Shown here one piece after another: positions 1 through 7,043 of a stretch of 7,763 nt of DNA (positions are counted from its first letter, which is position 1; every line of letters starts with the position of its first letter). A model generated the notes under the pieces. That model was not told where the DNA came from, did no database searches, and saw nothing but the letters and a program-made list of their open reading frames with translations. Source of the DNA: Planctomycetaceae bacterium UBA6163 (lineage in GTDB: Bacteria > Planctomycetota > Planctomycetia > Pirellulales > Pirellulaceae); contig DIUH01000410.1 in assembly GCA_002428205.1 (NCBI GenBank), positions 4,631 to 12,393 on the forward strand, written 5' to 3'. A program made the position numbers and the translations under genes.

Positions 1-1653
1 GAAGTTCCATTTGCCGATGGCCAAACGGTTTTGGTTTTGGGCGACAGCATTACGCAAAATGGCCAATACGTGGCACTTGCCGAAGCTTACTTATGGGCCG
101 CATATCCCGATCGCAAAATCGATCTGATCAGTATCGGATTGAGCAGCGAAACGGTTTCGGGCATCACTGAACCGGTTCACCCTTTCCCGCGTCCCAATGT
201 GCATGATCGATTGACCAAGGCACTTGATATCGCAAGGCCTGACTGGGTAGTCGTTTGTTATGGCATGAACGATGGAATCTATCATCCCAAGTCGCCCGAG
301 ATTGAGCAGGCGTATCGAAAAGGTTTGACGAAGCTGGTCGATCAGGTGGCACAGCGCGGCGCGAAACTTGTGCTGCTGACGCCTCCATCGTTTGACATCG
401 ACGCCCCGCCGATTCAAAACCAATTGAAGAAGGTGGAAGCCGGCGAGCCGTATGGTTATCGCAACCCCTATCGTGACTATGACAAGACATTGACCGCCCT
501 TGGCGATGTCGTGAAGTCACTCGCATCAAGCCCTCATGTCGATCGCGTGATCGATGTGCATCAGGCGACCGATGATTACCTGAAACGCGTTAAAGCCGCT
601 GTCGCCGACTACGGGTACGGCGACGGCGTCCACCCGCCGGCTGATGGTCACTTAACAATGGCGATCGGTTTGCTTGCGGGACTCGGTTGTGATGCCGCCG
701 ATGCCGAGGCGACGTTGATTCATTTGACAGGTTTAACACCCGCCGATCGCAAGGCCGACGCGACCGATGAACAAAAAGAGTTTCATAAACTGTTGCTCGA
801 TCGATTTTCGCGTCGTTCGGCTGCGTATCGAAAAGCGGTTGGTGTGCCCGAACCGATGAAGGTTGACGGTTTGCCGGTTGATGAGGCGAATGTGATTGCC
901 ACAGCGGCCGAGCAGACGCTGCGACAGATGATCGCCACGAGGCCTAAGCCGCCCGCTGTGCCCGTTTACGAATCTTATGCCGAAGCGGCGGAGAAACGCT
1001 GGAGCGCTGCGATCAAAGAACTCGAAACACTGGACCAAGCCGAACAGCATCCCGATGATGCCATTTTGTTTGTCGGCAGCAGTAGCGTGCGATTGTGGGA
1101 GACGATCGAGTCGGATATGGCGCCGTTTTCGGTCATTCGTCGCGGCTATGGCGGGGCGAAGTTCAGCGATTTGGCGGTCTTTGCCAAGCGATTGATCACT
1201 CCGCATCAGTATGCCGCGATGGTCGTGTTTGTGGCGAACGATGTGACAGGGCGATCGACCGACATTTCGGTTGATGAAGTCGAACGGTTGGCTCGTCATG
1301 TGGTTAACGTTTCGCAGCAGCATCAAAGCGAATCGCCAGTGTTGTTGGTCGAGATCACACCGACCGCTTCGCGATTGGTCGCGTGGCCAAAGATTCGCCG
1401 CGTCAACGATCGGTTGCGAGAAATCGCGTCATCCACCCCTCATGTCTACTTTGTCGAAACGGCTGACTATTACTTGGATGCCCGTGGCAAGCCGATCGAC
1501 GAGTACTTTAAAAGCGATCGATTGCATCAGACCGAAGCTGGCTACGCCATTTGGGGTGCGTTGATCAAGCGACGATTAAGTGAGGTGTTAGCGGCTGGTG
1601 GAAAAGGTCCACTGGTTCCGGATCCGCTTGTGCCCGCGACCGTTGCGAACTGA
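1..1653 (+). CDS. Tandem-domain SGNH/GDSL hydrolase, 5' end outside window
   Basis: This is probably an esterase or carbohydrate deacetylase of the SGNH superfamily; the substrate cannot be read from the sequence. The frame is open from base 1, and coding residues (FADGQTV) precede the TTG at 31, so the true start lies upstream. Two SGNH domains are visible. Domain 1 (about 31-680) has GDSIT with nucleophile Ser at 46-48, block II Gly at 136-138, GMND with Asn at 268-270, and DGVH with Asp 622-624 and His 631-633. An alpha-helical linker of roughly 120 residues follows. Domain 2 (about 1045-1590) has GSSS with Ser at 1081-1083, a GYGG block II at 1144-1155, AND with Asn at 1237-1239, and DRLH with Asp 1516-1518 and His 1525-1527. 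Both active sites therefore look complete. Similar planctomycete proteins are usually exported, but any signal peptide is out of view. The gene ends 105 bp before rsmG on the same strand. The family is clear; the specificity is unknown. Confidence 0.9.
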   Translation, partial: EVPFADGQTVLVLGDSITQNGQYVALAEAYLWAAYPDRKIDLISIGLSSETVSGITEPVHPFPRPNVHDRLTKALDIARPDWVVVCYGMNDGIYHPKSPEIEQAYRKGLTKLVDQVAQRGAKLVLLTPPSFDIDAPPIQNQLKKVEAGEPYGYRNPYRDYDKTLTALGDVVKSLASSPHVDRVIDVHQATDDYLKRVKAAVADYGYGDGVHPPADGHLTMAIGLLAGLGCDAADAEATLIHLTGLTPADRKADATDEQKEFHKLLLDRFSRRSAAYRKAVGVPEPMKVDGLPVDEANVIATAAEQTLRQMIATRPKPPAVPVYESYAEAAEKRWSAAIKELETLDQAEQHPDDAILFVGSSSVRLWETIESDMAPFSVIRRGYGGAKFSDLAVFAKRLITPHQYAAMVVFVANDVTGRSTDISVDEVERLARHVVNVSQQHQSESPVLLVEITPTASRLVAWPKIRRVNDRLREIASSTPHVYFVETADYYLDARGKPIDEYFKSDRLHQTEAGYAIWGALIKRRLSEVLAAGGKGPLVPDPLVPATVAN

Positions 1654-1703
1654 AACGATTTCGAACCGCATCCTGCCGGCACTAGCCAATCAGGACACGG
1701 TGA

Positions 1704-1723
1704 CTTAAAACCGAGGTTTAAAG
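1704..1723. repeat. Short imperfect AT-rich inverted repeat upstream of rsmG
   Basis: Two 8-nt arms, CTTAAAAC and GTTTAAAG, flank a CGAG tetraloop and pair with one A-A mismatch. The element lies 35 bp before the rsmG start, in the 105-bp gap after the SGNH gene, and is more AT-rich than its surroundings. It could be a weak hairpin at the end of the upstream transcript, an operator or a promoter-associated element. No T-tract follows it directly, so it is not a convincing intrinsic terminator. I saw no other clear signal in this gap. Confidence 0.25.
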
Positions 1724-1758
1724 ACTATCCCTTTGACGACCGCCCCTTTCGGCTTCGA

Positions 1759-2421
1759 ATGATTGACCCCGAGTTTGCATCCGCACTAGTTGCCCATGGT
1801 TTTGAATTGCCCGACGACCAAGCCGAGCGGATCGAGGCTTACGTCCGATCGGTTTGGAAGTGGAACGAGCAGATTAACATGACTCGCCACACGACCTGGG
1901 ACCTGTTTGTCGGGCGTGACTTGCGCGACTGTTTGCAACTGGCACCACTGATCGGTGCCGGTGAAACGGTTTTAGATCTCGGCAGTGGTGCCGGTGTGCC
2001 GGGCGTGCCGCTGGCGATCATGCGTCCGGATGTCAAAGTATCGCTCGCCGAATCGGTCGGAAAGCGGGCAAAAATCCTCGACGAAATGGCGGCTGACTTA
2101 GATTTACCTGTAGCGGTATATGCCGCCCGTGGTGAAGAACTGTTAGAAGACTTTCGGTTCTCGACCATTACCTGTCGCGCCGTCGGTTCGTTGTACAAGT
2201 TGTGCCAATGGCTGGAACCGCACTGGCCATCGGTGGGGCGATTGCTTGCAATCAAAGGCCCCAAGTGGGTTGATGAACGAGCCGAAGCGCGGCATCGCGG
2301 GGCAATGAACGAGTTGCAGATTCGCGTCGCCACGTCTTATCCACTTGGCGATGGTGAAAGCGAAGGAGTCATCCTGCAGGTTTGGCCGAAAGGCCGGGAA
2401 CTTCCTGGCCAATCAACCTAG
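1759..2421 (+). CDS. rsmG: 16S rRNA (guanine-527-N7)-methyltransferase RsmG
   Basis: RsmG is a cytoplasmic SAM-dependent enzyme that methylates N7 of G527 in 16S rRNA. Its loss gives low-level streptomycin resistance in several bacteria. The 220 residues match the usual length of about 205-240. The N-terminal helical part carries the family pattern KWNEQINMTRH (34-44), followed by DLFVGRDLRDCLQL (48-61). The SAM-binding glycine loop is LDLGSGAGVPG (72-82), with an acidic residue ending the next strand (E98). CRAVGSL (139-145) and the AIKGP strand (164-168) complete the Rossmann-type methyltransferase core. The ATG at 1759 leaves a normal N-terminus; no clear Shine-Dalgarno precedes it. In many bacteria rsmG sits next to mnmG and parAB, but here its neighbours are a hydrolase and a convergent peptidase. 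The final few residues are variable, as is usual. Identification is firm. Confidence 0.95.
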   Translation: MIDPEFASALVAHGFELPDDQAERIEAYVRSVWKWNEQINMTRHTTWDLFVGRDLRDCLQLAPLIGAGETVLDLGSGAGVPGVPLAIMRPDVKVSLAESVGKRAKILDEMAADLDLPVAVYAARGEELLEDFRFSTITCRAVGSLYKLCQWLEPHWPSVGRLLAIKGPKWVDERAEARHRGAMNELQIRVATSYPLGDGESEGVILQVWPKGRELPGQST

Positions 2422-2631
2422 CCGGAGCATCGTCGGCGATGTACGGCCGCGTTACCGCAATCCAGCCAACTTCGCTCGGAAACCACAAGATGTTGAGGTT
2501 CGATTGTCAGATGGCTCGACCGTTATGAGCAAGTTCGCCGGTGAGTAGGTTTGTCACTCCGCGGGGCAAACGCAACCCGGGGCTATTTCAAGCACCAGCG
2601 AGTTGCACGCGTTTTTCTCAATTTTCATTGG

Positions 2632-4788
2632 TTAGTTTGCTGTGTCAAACAGCTTGGAACGCAGGAAAGTGTAGGCGAGTGCTTGCATGTAAGCGGCCTG
2701 TTCATTGTTCGCAGCACCGCCGTGTCCGCCTTCGATGTTCTCATAATAGATAACATCGTGTCCCTGTGATTCCATCAGCGCCATCATCTTGCGGGCATGA
2801 CCGGGGTGAACGCGGTCATCGCGTGTTGAGGTTGTAAAGAGAACCGAAGGATATTTTTTGTCTTTTTGGATGTTGTGATAGGGCGAAAACTTCTGGATAA
2901 ACGCCCACTCTTCTGGCTTATCCGGATTGCCGTATTCAGCCATCCAGGACGCACCGGCCAGCAATTGGTTGTAACGTCGCATATCCAGCAGTGGCACTTG
3001 GCAAACGGCCGCTCGCATCATGTCGGGATAGAGCGCGACCATGTTTCCGACCAACAAGCCACCATTGGAACCGCCTTGGATCCCTAGGCGCTGGGGCGTG
3101 GTGACCTTGCGATCAAAAAGGTCTTGTGCGACGGCCGCAAAATCCTCATAGGCTCGCAAGCGATTTTCCTTCAATGCCGCCCTGTGCCAACGCGGCCCGT
3201 ATTCGCCGCCACCACGGATGTTGGCAACGACATAAACGCCTCCTTGGCTGGTCCAGGCCCGACCAACACTGGCATTGTAGCCTGGCTGCATCGAAATTTC
3301 GAATCCGCCGTAACCGTATAGCAAGGTCGGGTTCGATCCATTTAGCAAAACGTCTTTTTGGGCGACCATGAAGTAGGGAACACGGGTTCCATCGGCGCTG
3401 GTCGCGAAGTGCTGTGAAATCTGTAAATCAGAGGCGTCAAAGAATGCTGGTAACGACTTCAGCGGTTCGGGCTGTTTGCCGATTTCCCCGATCGCCAGCG
3501 TGGTGGGCGTCAAGTAATCGGTCGTCGTCATGAAGTAATCGTTTGACTCATCGGGATCGATCCCCGAAACACCGACTGTCCCGAACGCAGGGGCACCGAC
3601 CAGCGGAGAGATCTTCCAGTTGTCGTCGCGTAGATCCAAGACATAGAGTCGATTTTTTACATCTTCCAAGACGTTCAGGATCAAATAATCGCGGGTGAAG
3701 CTGGAGCTAGATAGGGCCGTGTTATCGCTCGGTTCGAAAACCATCTTCAAGTCACGTTTGCCTGCCATGAAGTCGTCGAACTTAGTTAGCAGCAACGCAC
3801 CGGCTGGCCATGTCTTGCCGTCGATGGTCCACGGTTCGCGAAGCTCGACCGAAAGAAACTCGCGGAACACCCCTTTGCTGGCCGAATTGGGGACATCAAC
3901 CTTGGCCAGGTTGCCGTCTTTTTCCAGCAAATACATTTCGTTGTTGTAGAACGCAATATTTCGGAATACGAAGTCGCGTTCGAATCCGGGCGAATCATCA
4001 TGTCCAGCCGAAATCGACATATCAGTCATTTGGCCTTCATAAATCGTTTCGGCTTGATCGAGCGGCGTGCCGCGTTTCCATCGTTTCGCGATTCGTGGGT
4101 ATCCCGACGTCGTCATCGAACCGTCACCGAAATCGGTCTGGACAAACACGGTATCGCGATCGATCCAGCCCATACTGCCCTTGGACTCAGCGAGTTGAAA
4201 CCCGTCTTTGACAAACTCGCCGGTGGTGACATTAAACTCCCTGGCCACACCGGCATCGGCACCGCCGCGAGAAAGTGTGACGATTGCGAGTTCATAATCG
4301 GGGCGCAATAAACGAGCACCTTTCCAAACCCAGTTTTCACCTTCGGATTTCCCGAGTTCATCAAGGTCTAGCAAAACTTCCCACTTCGGTTCGGCCTTAC
4401 GATATTCCTCGAGTGTCGTTCGCCGCCACAATCCGCGAGGGTTTTTTTGGTCGCGCCAAAAATTATAGAAATAATCGCCTCGTTTCGAGACGAATGGGAT
4501 GCGAGCGTCTGAGTCGAGGATTGCCAGTAGATCCGATCGCAGTTCGGCAAAACCGGCAGATTCTTCTAGCGAGGCTTGAGAAACCGTGTTTCTTTGGCGA
4601 ACCCAGTCGAGTGCTGTGTCGCCACCGACGTCTTCCAGCCATTGCCAGGGGTCGTCAGGGAAAGGGGCCGTGGCAACCGCTGCGGGCGCTTCATCGACCT
4701 GAGCGTGCGAATTCCCTGCATTCATGCTGATCATCAATCCTATAAGTAAAAATCTTGCCGGTAGGTCTAATTTTATTGCACTTGTCAT
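2632..4788 (-). CDS. Secreted prolyl oligopeptidase family serine peptidase (S9A)
   Basis: This is likely an exported endopeptidase cleaving after proline in short peptides. Residues 1-29 form a signal peptide with a hydrophobic core at 13-22 and an S-H-A cleavage site before Gln30. The S9 N-terminal beta-propeller follows (about 45-450), then the alpha/beta-hydrolase domain (about 480-715). The triad is Ser574 in GGSNGG, Asp657 in TRDDRVHPGH and His689 in EGGHGG. Tyr493 in LYGYGG lies 81 residues before the serine and Trp615 lies 41 after it. From memory of porcine prolyl oligopeptidase (Y473, S554, W595), these are the spacings of the oxyanion tyrosine and the proline-stacking tryptophan; Arg659 matches its R643. 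The 718 residues are normal for the family. The start is supported by an AGGA motif 7 nt upstream. The gene is convergent with rsmG across about 210 bp in which I see no good terminator. It follows the radical SAM gene on the same strand after 113 bp. Confidence 0.93.
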   Translation of the reverse strand: MTSAIKLDLPARFLLIGLMISMNAGNSHAQVDEAPAAVATAPFPDDPWQWLEDVGGDTALDWVRQRNTVSQASLEESAGFAELRSDLLAILDSDARIPFVSKRGDYFYNFWRDQKNPRGLWRRTTLEEYRKAEPKWEVLLDLDELGKSEGENWVWKGARLLRPDYELAIVTLSRGGADAGVAREFNVTTGEFVKDGFQLAESKGSMGWIDRDTVFVQTDFGDGSMTTSGYPRIAKRWKRGTPLDQAETIYEGQMTDMSISAGHDDSPGFERDFVFRNIAFYNNEMYLLEKDGNLAKVDVPNSASKGVFREFLSVELREPWTIDGKTWPAGALLLTKFDDFMAGKRDLKMVFEPSDNTALSSSSFTRDYLILNVLEDVKNRLYVLDLRDDNWKISPLVGAPAFGTVGVSGIDPDESNDYFMTTTDYLTPTTLAIGEIGKQPEPLKSLPAFFDASDLQISQHFATSADGTRVPYFMVAQKDVLLNGSNPTLLYGYGGFEISMQPGYNASVGRAWTSQGGVYVVANIRGGGEYGPRWHRAALKENRLRAYEDFAAVAQDLFDRKVTTPQRLGIQGGSNGGLLVGNMVALYPDMMRAAVCQVPLLDMRRYNQLLAGASWMAEYGNPDKPEEWAFIQKFSPYHNIQKDKKYPSVLFTTSTRDDRVHPGHARKMMALMESQGHDVIYYENIEGGHGGAANNEQAAYMQALAYTFLRSKLFDTAN

Positions 4789-4800
4789 TGTTTTTTCCTG
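4789..4800 (-). promoter_or_regulatory. Ribosome binding site of the prolyl oligopeptidase gene
   Basis: On the minus strand the bases before the start codon read CAGGAAAAAACA and then ATG. The AGGA core lies 7 nt from the ATG. This is the clearest Shine-Dalgarno sequence in the window and fixes the start at 4788, which in turn gives a well-formed signal peptide. Confidence 0.6.
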
Positions 4801-4901
4801 GGCATTTTTTCGCCATTTTTAAGCACACAACTCACCAATAGTGTACTGATCCTACGCTAGCGATGTGATCGGTTCATCCTATCGCAGCCACGCAAAGGCT
4901 C

Positions 4902-5969
4902 TCACCGGGTGATCCGACTGGCCGCGTCCTGCATCCGCAGCACAGGCAGTCGTCCACGGGTGCCGATCCGATCGCTGATCGATTGGGGTGTCGATAGCGG
5001 ATCAATCGGTTCGTCCTGCCAATCCGGGTCGTAGCGATCGCCTTGGTAAGCGTCCAAACGCTGCATTTCGGATTCGATATCGCTGCGAAGCGACGCCTTC
5101 TCGAGGCACCACTTCGGCTCGATCAAGTAATCCGGCGGTGCATCGCCACTGACCCGTTCCACAACGACATGTTCGGGAATCAGCCGCAAAAAATCGACCA
5201 CTGCGTGAATGTATTCTTCGCGGCTCATCATCTTGACCTCGCCCGCCAGGACGCTGTCACCAAGCGGCGTGTCGCGAACTGCGTAGAGGTTGTGTAATTT
5301 GACCGCGCCTACGCCAAGAACGCCGATCGATCGAGCGGTGTGCATCATGTTGTCGTAATTTTCGCCCGGCACACCAAGAATTACGTGAGCACAAGTCTCG
5401 AAACGGCGGTTTCTTGCTCGATTCATCGCGTCGACCATGTGTCCATGTCGATGGGCGCGGTTCATCCACTGCAGCGTGCGGTCATGGCGTGACTGCATCC
5501 CGAGTTCGAGTGACACGTAAGTCTCGCCCGCCAATTGGTCGACCAATTCCAGCACGGGATCGGGGACGCAGTCGGGCCGTGTACCGATCGCCAGGCCGAC
5601 GATTTCGGGCGAATGGGCCAAAGCCAGGCGATACACCTCCTCCAGTTGGTCGACCGGAGCGTAAGTGTTGGTCGCCGGTTGGAAGTAGGCGATGAATGCG
5701 CCAACCGTTTTGTAACGTTTGCGAACCGAGCTAATTCCGCGCACCAGTTGATCGTGGACGGCTGCTAAACGGACCCTTCGACTGGGGCTGAACGATCGAT
5801 TGTCGCAAAAATTGCATCCCCCCTTCGCTACGGCACCGTCGACGTTGGGGCAAGTAAAGCCCGCGTCGATGCTGATCCGCTGAACCCGCCCGCCGAACCG
5901 TAGCTTCAATGTCGTACCGAAAGCACGAAATCGGGCATTAGGCGTTAATGCGTATTGCTGGGAGTTCAT
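4902..5969 (-). CDS. TIGR01212-type radical SAM protein (YhcC/YtqA family)
   Basis: This is a [4Fe-4S] radical SAM enzyme related to E. coli YhcC and B. subtilis YtqA. The cluster cysteines are C40, C52 and C55, in the expanded C-X11-C-X2-C spacing typical of this family. They lie within IDAGFTCPN (34-42) and GGCNFCDN (50-57). Other family blocks are AYFQPATNTYAP (94-105), AIGTRPDC (127-134), ELGMQS (155-160), a HVILGVPGE segment and VKLHNLYAVRDTPLG. I recall YtqA being linked to wobble-uridine (mnm5-type) tRNA modification in B. subtilis; extending that role here is inference. At 355 residues it is about 45 longer than E. coli YhcC, the excess being a charged C-terminal tail after residue ~310. 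The ATG at 5969 sits just before the conserved N-terminal region, without a clear Shine-Dalgarno. The gene is divergent from the FHA gene and could be co-transcribed with the downstream peptidase. Family assignment is firm. Confidence 0.9.
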   Translation of the reverse strand: MNSQQYALTPNARFRAFGTTLKLRFGGRVQRISIDAGFTCPNVDGAVAKGGCNFCDNRSFSPSRRVRLAAVHDQLVRGISSVRKRYKTVGAFIAYFQPATNTYAPVDQLEEVYRLALAHSPEIVGLAIGTRPDCVPDPVLELVDQLAGETYVSLELGMQSRHDRTLQWMNRAHRHGHMVDAMNRARNRRFETCAHVILGVPGENYDNMMHTARSIGVLGVGAVKLHNLYAVRDTPLGDSVLAGEVKMMSREEYIHAVVDFLRLIPEHVVVERVSGDAPPDYLIEPKWCLEKASLRSDIESEMQRLDAYQGDRYDPDWQDEPIDPLSTPQSISDRIGTRGRLPVLRMQDAASRITR

Positions 5970-6074
5970 AAATTGACCAAAACAGAATCGGGTTCGGCCT
6001 AAACGGACTTGGAGACGATAATTTGAGTCTATCGAAGCGGCTTAGGCGTTGAACATTTGAAAGTCACATTAAAA

Positions 6075-6112
6075 TGAGGAGAACGATTTGCTGCCAGCAA
6101 TCGTACTTCTCA
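6075..6112. repeat. Long imperfect hairpin in the leader of the FHA gene
   Basis: The left arm (6075-6092) and right arm (6096-6112) flank a GCC loop (6093-6095). Reading out from the loop, TGCT pairs with AGCA, then a T-A pair, a one-base T bulge, four pairs (AGCA-side with TCGT), one A-A mismatch and seven pairs that include one G-U. This gives about 16 base pairs. The element sits in the 195-bp region between the divergent radical SAM and FHA genes, 52 bp before the FHA start. The GGAGAA of the left arm (6078-6083) could instead pair with TTCTCC at 6123-6128. Read on the minus strand, the stem is followed by TTTT, but no minus-strand gene lies nearby that it would terminate. It may be a leader structure or a dyad operator; the function is unknown. 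A GATAAT at 6017-6022 is a possible -10 box upstream, with only a poor -35. Confidence 0.5.
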
Positions 6113-6164
6113 ACCAAGTTCCTTCTCCAAAAATCTTTTTTCCGCTTCCACGAGAGTTTTGATC

Positions 6165-6623
6165 ATGACGTGGGAAGATAAACAATCTGGCCCCCCTAAG
6201 TATGGTGTGCTTGTTCCCGTCGGCGGTGGCGACCCCATTCCGCTGCTGAAGGATCGTCTGTTGATCGGACGCCGCGACAGTTGCGACATTGCGCTTCGTT
6301 TTCCGAACGTTTCGGGCCAACATTGTCGCATGACGGTGGAGCATGGTTACTGGTTCGTCAAGGACCTAGGAAGCCGCAATGGTACTAAAGTTGACGGGAA
6401 ATCGATCGTTCGCAAGCGATTGGACCCGCGTTGTCGGATCGCTTTTGCCAAGCATGAGTATCGTTTGGAGTACGAACCGCAGGATTTGGGAGCTTTCGGG
6501 CCGCCGCCGGCGGACGACGAGCACATCGAAGAATTGATGCGCAGTTCATTGATTGACCGCGCCGGAATCGGCCGACGCAGTTCGGCCGACCCGACCAAAA
6601 ACCGCAACCTGGCGGACGATTGA
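6165..6623 (+). CDS. Small FHA-domain protein
   Basis: The forkhead-associated domain binds phosphothreonine peptides, so this protein is probably a cytoplasmic adaptor in Ser/Thr kinase signalling. It has 152 residues, and the FHA fold fills about 12-105. The diagnostic residues are all present: Gly35-Arg36 (IGRR), Ser50 and His53 (NVSGQH), and Asn72-Gly73 (GSRNGT). A C-terminal tail of about 45 residues is acidic at first (PADDEHIEEL), then basic and serine-rich; it looks disordered and holds no recognised domain. No membrane segment is present. I chose the ATG at 6165 over the in-frame TTG at 6159 because it is the stronger codon and both leave the FHA domain intact; the GAGAG before it is at best a weak ribosome site. 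It is followed after 101 bp by the Dabb gene on the same strand. The domain is certain; the partner is unknown. Confidence 0.9.
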   Translation: MTWEDKQSGPPKYGVLVPVGGGDPIPLLKDRLLIGRRDSCDIALRFPNVSGQHCRMTVEHGYWFVKDLGSRNGTKVDGKSIVRKRLDPRCRIAFAKHEYRLEYEPQDLGAFGPPPADDEHIEELMRSSLIDRAGIGRRSSADPTKNRNLADD

Positions 6624-6724
6624 GCGACGCTATGGCGGGCTGACGAGACGCTGTTGGGAACGTTAAAACCATGTCAAAATGTTTTTCGTTTTCAACGCGT
6701 TTCCACTAACTCGACAGGTTTTCA

Positions 6725-7036
6725 ATGCCACGTTTGGCCCATCACGTCTTTTTTACGCTCGCCGACGATTCCCAAGAAATGATCAGCGGGTTGTTGGCCG
6801 CTTGTCAAAAATACTTGACCGACCACGAAGGCGTCGTCGACTTTGCGGTCGGTGTTCGCGACCCTGAATTGGCCCGACCGGTAAACAACACCGAATATCA
6901 CGTATCGTTGCACGTGATCTTTGCCGACCGAGCGGCCCATGACATTTATCAAACCGCTCCGCGGCACCTGGAGTTCATTGCCCAGGAAAAACCGAATTGG
7001 AAGTCGGTGGTCGTTTTTGACAGTTTATTGGAATAA
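6725..7036 (+). CDS. Dabb (stress-responsive A/B barrel) domain protein
   Basis: This small protein of 103 residues consists of one Dabb domain, a ferredoxin-like fold that forms dimeric barrels. Family features visible are the N-terminal strand LAHHVFFTL (4-12), a helix around residues 17-30, the segment GVVDFAVGVRDPE (36-48), the strand YHVSLHVIF (58-66), and a following helix with the HLEFIAQEKPNW segment before the last strand SVVVFDSLL. Dabb proteins range from plant stress-induced proteins to small enzymes such as olivetolic acid cyclase, so family membership does not give a reaction. No signal peptide or membrane segment is visible. The ATG at 6725 starts immediately before the first strand. 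It follows the FHA gene by 101 bp with no clear terminator between them. Its stop codon lies only 3 bp from the stop codon of the convergent kinase gene. Confidence 0.88.
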   Translation: MPRLAHHVFFTLADDSQEMISGLLAACQKYLTDHEGVVDFAVGVRDPELARPVNNTEYHVSLHVIFADRAAHDIYQTAPRHLEFIAQEKPNWKSVVVFDSLLE

Positions 7037-7043
7037 CGGTTAT
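7033..7043. other. Palindrome holding both convergent stop codons
   Basis: ATAACGGTTAT is a perfect palindrome around a central G. The plus-strand TAA ending the Dabb gene (7034-7036) lies in one arm and the minus-strand TAA ending the kinase gene (7040-7042 as TTA) lies in the other. Only 3 bp separate the two genes. The arms are too short to act as a terminator by themselves, so transcripts from each side probably run into the other gene. Confidence 0.5.

Noticed and set aside
733..1326. Open frame of 197 codons on the minus strand
   Set aside because: It lies wholly inside the SGNH hydrolase, whose plus-strand frame carries the second catalytic serine and asparagine here. The antisense product has no recognisable domain.
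2427..2442. Small hairpin just after the rsmG stop codon, CATCG and CGATG arms with a TCGG loop
   Set aside because: The stem is only 5-6 bp and no T-tract follows, so I do not call it a terminator.
2345..2548. Open frame of 67 codons overlapping the rsmG end and running into the gap
   Set aside because: Its first third is out-of-frame rsmG sequence, no ribosome site precedes it, and the part past rsmG matches no family I know.
2560..2585. Possible GC-rich hairpin between the convergent rsmG and peptidase genes
   Set aside because: At most 4-5 bp of CGGG/CCCG pair across a 10-nt loop and there is no T-tract on either strand.
2541..2769. Two overlapping plus-strand frames of about 70 codons after rsmG
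   Set aside because: Both run into the C-terminal coding region of the peptidase on the opposite strand and have no recognisable protein features.
5324..5333. Overlapping CGATCGATCG as a special site
   Set aside because: It is inside the radical SAM coding region and is explained by the general excess of CGATCG in the window.
6049..6075. Promoter-like TTGAAC and TAAAAT upstream of the FHA gene
   Set aside because: The spacer is only 15 bp and both boxes are imperfect. In an AT-richer leader this is easily chance.
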